Made by a program: the position numbers and the translations under genes
Assembly (NCBI GenBank): GCA_946887085.1
Contig: CAMPKG010000162.1
Location: 1 to 7,704 of the forward strand
Origin: an uncultured Sphingobacteriales bacterium
Lineage (GTDB): Bacteria; Bacteroidota; Bacteroidia; Chitinophagales; Chitinophagaceae
Direction of reading: 5' to 3'
Length of the DNA: 7,704 nt
In this document: piece by piece, positions 6,195 to 7,704 of the stretch
Layout of the letters: every line of letters starts with the position of its first letter
Position numbering within the stretch: the stretch's first letter is position 1
The notes under the pieces: model-generated
Databases searched by the model: none
What the model was told of the DNA's origin: nothing
The model's input: only the letters and a program-made list of their open reading frames with translations

Positions 6195-6213
6195 GTTCAT
6201 AAAAAAAATGAAC
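6195..6213 (-). repeat. AT-rich hairpin in the leader of the T9SS cargo gene
   Basis: GTTCAT (6195-6200) and ATGAAC (6208-6213) form a perfect 6-bp inverted repeat around seven A residues (seven U in the minus-strand transcript). It lies 22-40 bp before the preferred ATG at 6173 and includes a possible upstream in-frame ATG at 6200. It is weak thermodynamically, and its role is unknown. Confidence 0.4.
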
Positions 6214-6282
6214 ATGGCAATGTCCCCAAATTTGTGGTGTTTGTGATAAGAATACGCCATGATTATTTGCAGCTAAAGAGGA

Positions 6283-7038
6283 TTATCCCCTCGGCACTTG
6301 TCCCGCTCCCGCAAATTTGCCCGACCAGTAATTCTCTTTCAGGCTGCTGATCATCACGCCCTGGCTGGTGGATGCGTGTACAAAACGGTCGTTGGCGAGG
6401 TATACGCCTACATGCGAAATGCGTTTGCCTGTAATATAGGTCTTGCGGTTGCGGCCTTTTCCTTTGCGGCCGTAGGTGAATGAATAGAAGAACACCAGGT
6501 CGCCTTCTTCCAGGTCGCAGGCCTCATCGGCCATCTTGCAAAAGCTGAATTGCTCCACTGCTGTACGCACCAGGTTGATACCAAACACTTCCTCGTACAT
6601 GCGCTGCACGAAAGCCGAGCAGTCGATACCTGCCTTATCATTACCCCCAAACCTGTACCGAACGCCGTACCACTCATCAATAAAACCATAAAGCGGAATA
6701 TTAGTTATGGCTGCCGGTACCACGCTAAGCAGGTCTGCATACTTCAGCTGCAATATATTGGCAATAGACGGATCGTATTGTTTGGCACGCTGTGTTTCCG
6801 CTGCAGAGTTAGCTTTACCGTATGCATAAGGCCCAGCGGGTTTCTCAAAACGGTAAGTATTTTCTGAACTCGTAGTGCTGAGCTGGCTGTTGCTGTTTCC
6901 ACCCAGCGTCAGGCTGTCGATAAACTTAGGCTTCTTGCTCCGCCAGCTATAGCTTGCCTGCTGGCTGCTACTGCAACTGGCCAGGAATATGAAGGCTGTA
7001 AGAGATGCACAGTAACATGCGGTCTTCAGTAATCTCAT
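6283..7038 (-). CDS. NlpC/P60-family peptidoglycan hydrolase lipoprotein
   Basis: This 251-residue lipoprotein has a lipobox LASC with Cys22, so it is predicted to be anchored in a membrane by signal peptidase II processing. A Ser/Gln-rich linker follows (23-100). The C-terminal NlpC/P60 cysteine peptidase domain (about 120-248), a family that cleaves peptide bonds in peptidoglycan stems, has the catalytic Cys140 in GIDCSAF (137-143), His209 in SHVGVYL (208-214) and the third-site His221 in FVHAS. The usual arginine-Thr-Ser element appears as VRTAVEQF, with Ala in place of Ser. Between EEGDLVFF and the His motif lies an unusual Lys/Arg-rich insertion (about 189-206). The start at 7038 is supported by the signal peptide, by AAGG 9 nt upstream and by a good promoter. 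The gene lies between two T9SS cargo genes. Regulation and substrate preference are not visible. Confidence 0.92.
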   Translation of the reverse strand: MRLLKTACYCASLTAFIFLASCSSSQQASYSWRSKKPKFIDSLTLGGNSNSQLSTTSSENTYRFEKPAGPYAYGKANSAAETQRAKQYDPSIANILQLKYADLLSVVPAAITNIPLYGFIDEWYGVRYRFGGNDKAGIDCSAFVQRMYEEVFGINLVRTAVEQFSFCKMADEACDLEEGDLVFFYSFTYGRKGKGRNRKTYITGKRISHVGVYLANDRFVHASTSQGVMISSLKENYWSGKFAGAGQVPRG

Positions 7039-7060
7039 CAGTTATGCCCTTGGGATGTCG

Positions 7061-7091
7061 CAAAAATAGTTTTCTGCGCCAAAGAATGCAA
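7061..7091 (-). promoter_or_regulatory. Bacteroidota-type promoter for the NlpC/P60 gene
   Basis: On the minus strand TTG (7089-7091) is followed by a 20-nt spacer and TATTTTTG (7061-7068). This matches the Bacteroidota housekeeping consensus TTG-N(19-21)-TAnnTTTG. Transcription would start around 7055, giving a leader of about 17 nt before the ATG at 7038 that still contains the AAGG. It argues that the NlpC gene has its own promoter rather than depending only on the PKD gene upstream. Confidence 0.6.
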
Positions 7092-7131
7092 GATTACCGG
7101 CGTTTTAACATTTTCTTAATCAGGGTCAGTA

Positions 7132-7704
7132 TCAGTACTTTAGCAGCCGCAAGTGCGCCGTATGGCCGCTTTCACCCGTTACCGAGACGAAATAAACGCC
7201 GTTTTTTAATGTGGAAATATCCAGGCTGACCGGCCCGGATGAGCTTGTTTTTTGCGAATAGATGAGCTTTCCCAGGTTATCGGTGATGCGGATGGTCAGT
7301 TCGACACCGGCAGGTATTGACTGGATCAATTGGACACTGTTGCGCGCCGGGTTGGGATATAACGAAAAAACGGGGTTGGACGTTACATTGCCGATGTTGG
7401 CAGGATAAAGATTTACCAGTTGCTCCGTAGTATCAACACAGGTGGAAGCGGGATTGCTCGCGATAAGCCTCGTTTTGTAAATGCCTACCGCGGAGTAGGT
7501 GTGCACCGGGTTTTGCTGGGTAGACGTTTGCCCGTCTCCAAAATCCCAATTGTATATAGTCGCGTAATTAGATGTATTGTTGAAGTTCACCTGGTTGTTG
7601 GGTCCTTTCGTAAAGTTGAAGCCCGCACTCAATTCGTGCACCCCGATCGACCAGGTGCTCATACTGTCGTAGGCCACAGCTTTGGCTGCAGTCCTGATAT
7701 TTGC
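7132..7704 (-). CDS. C-terminal part of a large T9SS-secreted protein with a PKD domain (5' end beyond the window)
   Basis: The reading frame is open to the right edge, so only the last 190 codons are visible. The visible part has a PKD beta-sandwich repeat containing WDFGDG (visible residues 53-58), followed by NPVHTYSAVGIY, the typical PKD end. A type A T9SS sorting domain then runs from about 113, with FSLYPNP, RITDNLGKLIYSQ, LDISTLKNGVYFVSV and terminal LRLLKY. The protein is thus predicted to be exported through the outer membrane. PKD domains act as adhesion or spacer modules in secreted enzymes and adhesins; the functional N-terminal part lies outside the window, so no activity can be given. 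A GTG at 7675-7677 is in frame, but there is no reason to take it as the start because coding continues upstream. Confidence 0.88.
   Translation of the reverse strand, partial: ANIRTAAKAVAYDSMSTWSIGVHELSAGFNFTKGPNNQVNFNNTSNYATIYNWDFGDGQTSTQQNPVHTYSAVGIYKTRLIASNPASTCVDTTEQLVNLYPANIGNVTSNPVFSLYPNPARNSVQLIQSIPAGVELTIRITDNLGKLIYSQKTSSSGPVSLDISTLKNGVYFVSVTGESGHTAHLRLLKY

Noticed and set aside
6174..6260. Upstream ATG start (6260) for the small T9SS cargo protein
   Set aside because: The 29 extra residues include His-rich and Phe-rich sequence and would bury the signal peptide. The start at 6173 is cleaner.

Overview
The window looks like chromosomal DNA of a Bacteroidota bacterium, probably of the Chitinophagaceae/Sphingobacteriia type (inference). 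Two proteins end in type IX secretion (T9SS) type A sorting domains with the YPNP block. There is a PafA-type alkaline phosphatase. The NlpC/P60 gene is preceded by a good match to the Bacteroidota promoter (TTG, 20-nt spacer, TAnnTTTG), and Shine-Dalgarno sequences are weak or absent.

Layout. Positions 1-92 hold a rho-independent terminator oriented for a + strand gene lying off the left edge. Two minus-strand enzymes follow: an RmlD-like SDR sugar-nucleotide reductase (93-965) and a PLP-dependent alpha-oxoamine synthase (1035-2300). The second is of the serine palmitoyltransferase / cysteate fatty-acyltransferase type that starts sphingolipid or sulfonolipid synthesis. A 12-bp-stem terminator separates them, so they are probably not one simple operon. 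A 119-bp divergent intergenic region leads to the only + strand gene, a secreted PafA-like phosphatase (2420-4060) with every catalytic and zinc-site residue in place.

Positions 4061-4593 are a 533-bp stretch without a convincing gene but rich in structure: palindromes, a GC-rich hairpin, a perfect tandem decamer, five TGTTAC hexamers within 160 bp, a TGAT-rich block, and a 43-codon minus-strand ORF placed just behind a TAnnTTTG box. It looks like accumulated dispersed-repeat material of the kind common between Bacteroidota genes.

The right half (4594-7704) is a minus-strand run of cell-envelope genes. In transcription order these are a PKD-T9SS cargo protein cut by the right edge, an NlpC/P60 peptidoglycan hydrolase lipoprotein with an unusual basic insertion, a small T9SS cargo protein, and a predicted beta-rich outer-membrane/exported protein. 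All carry export signals or sorting domains. Their spacings (68-110 bp) and the promoter before the NlpC gene suggest several transcription units rather than one tight operon.

I found no CRISPR array, tRNA, rRNA, transposase or clear new defence or biosynthetic system. The best leads are the substrate identity of the oxoamine synthase, the repeat-rich 4061-4593 region, and the basic insertion in the NlpC domain.
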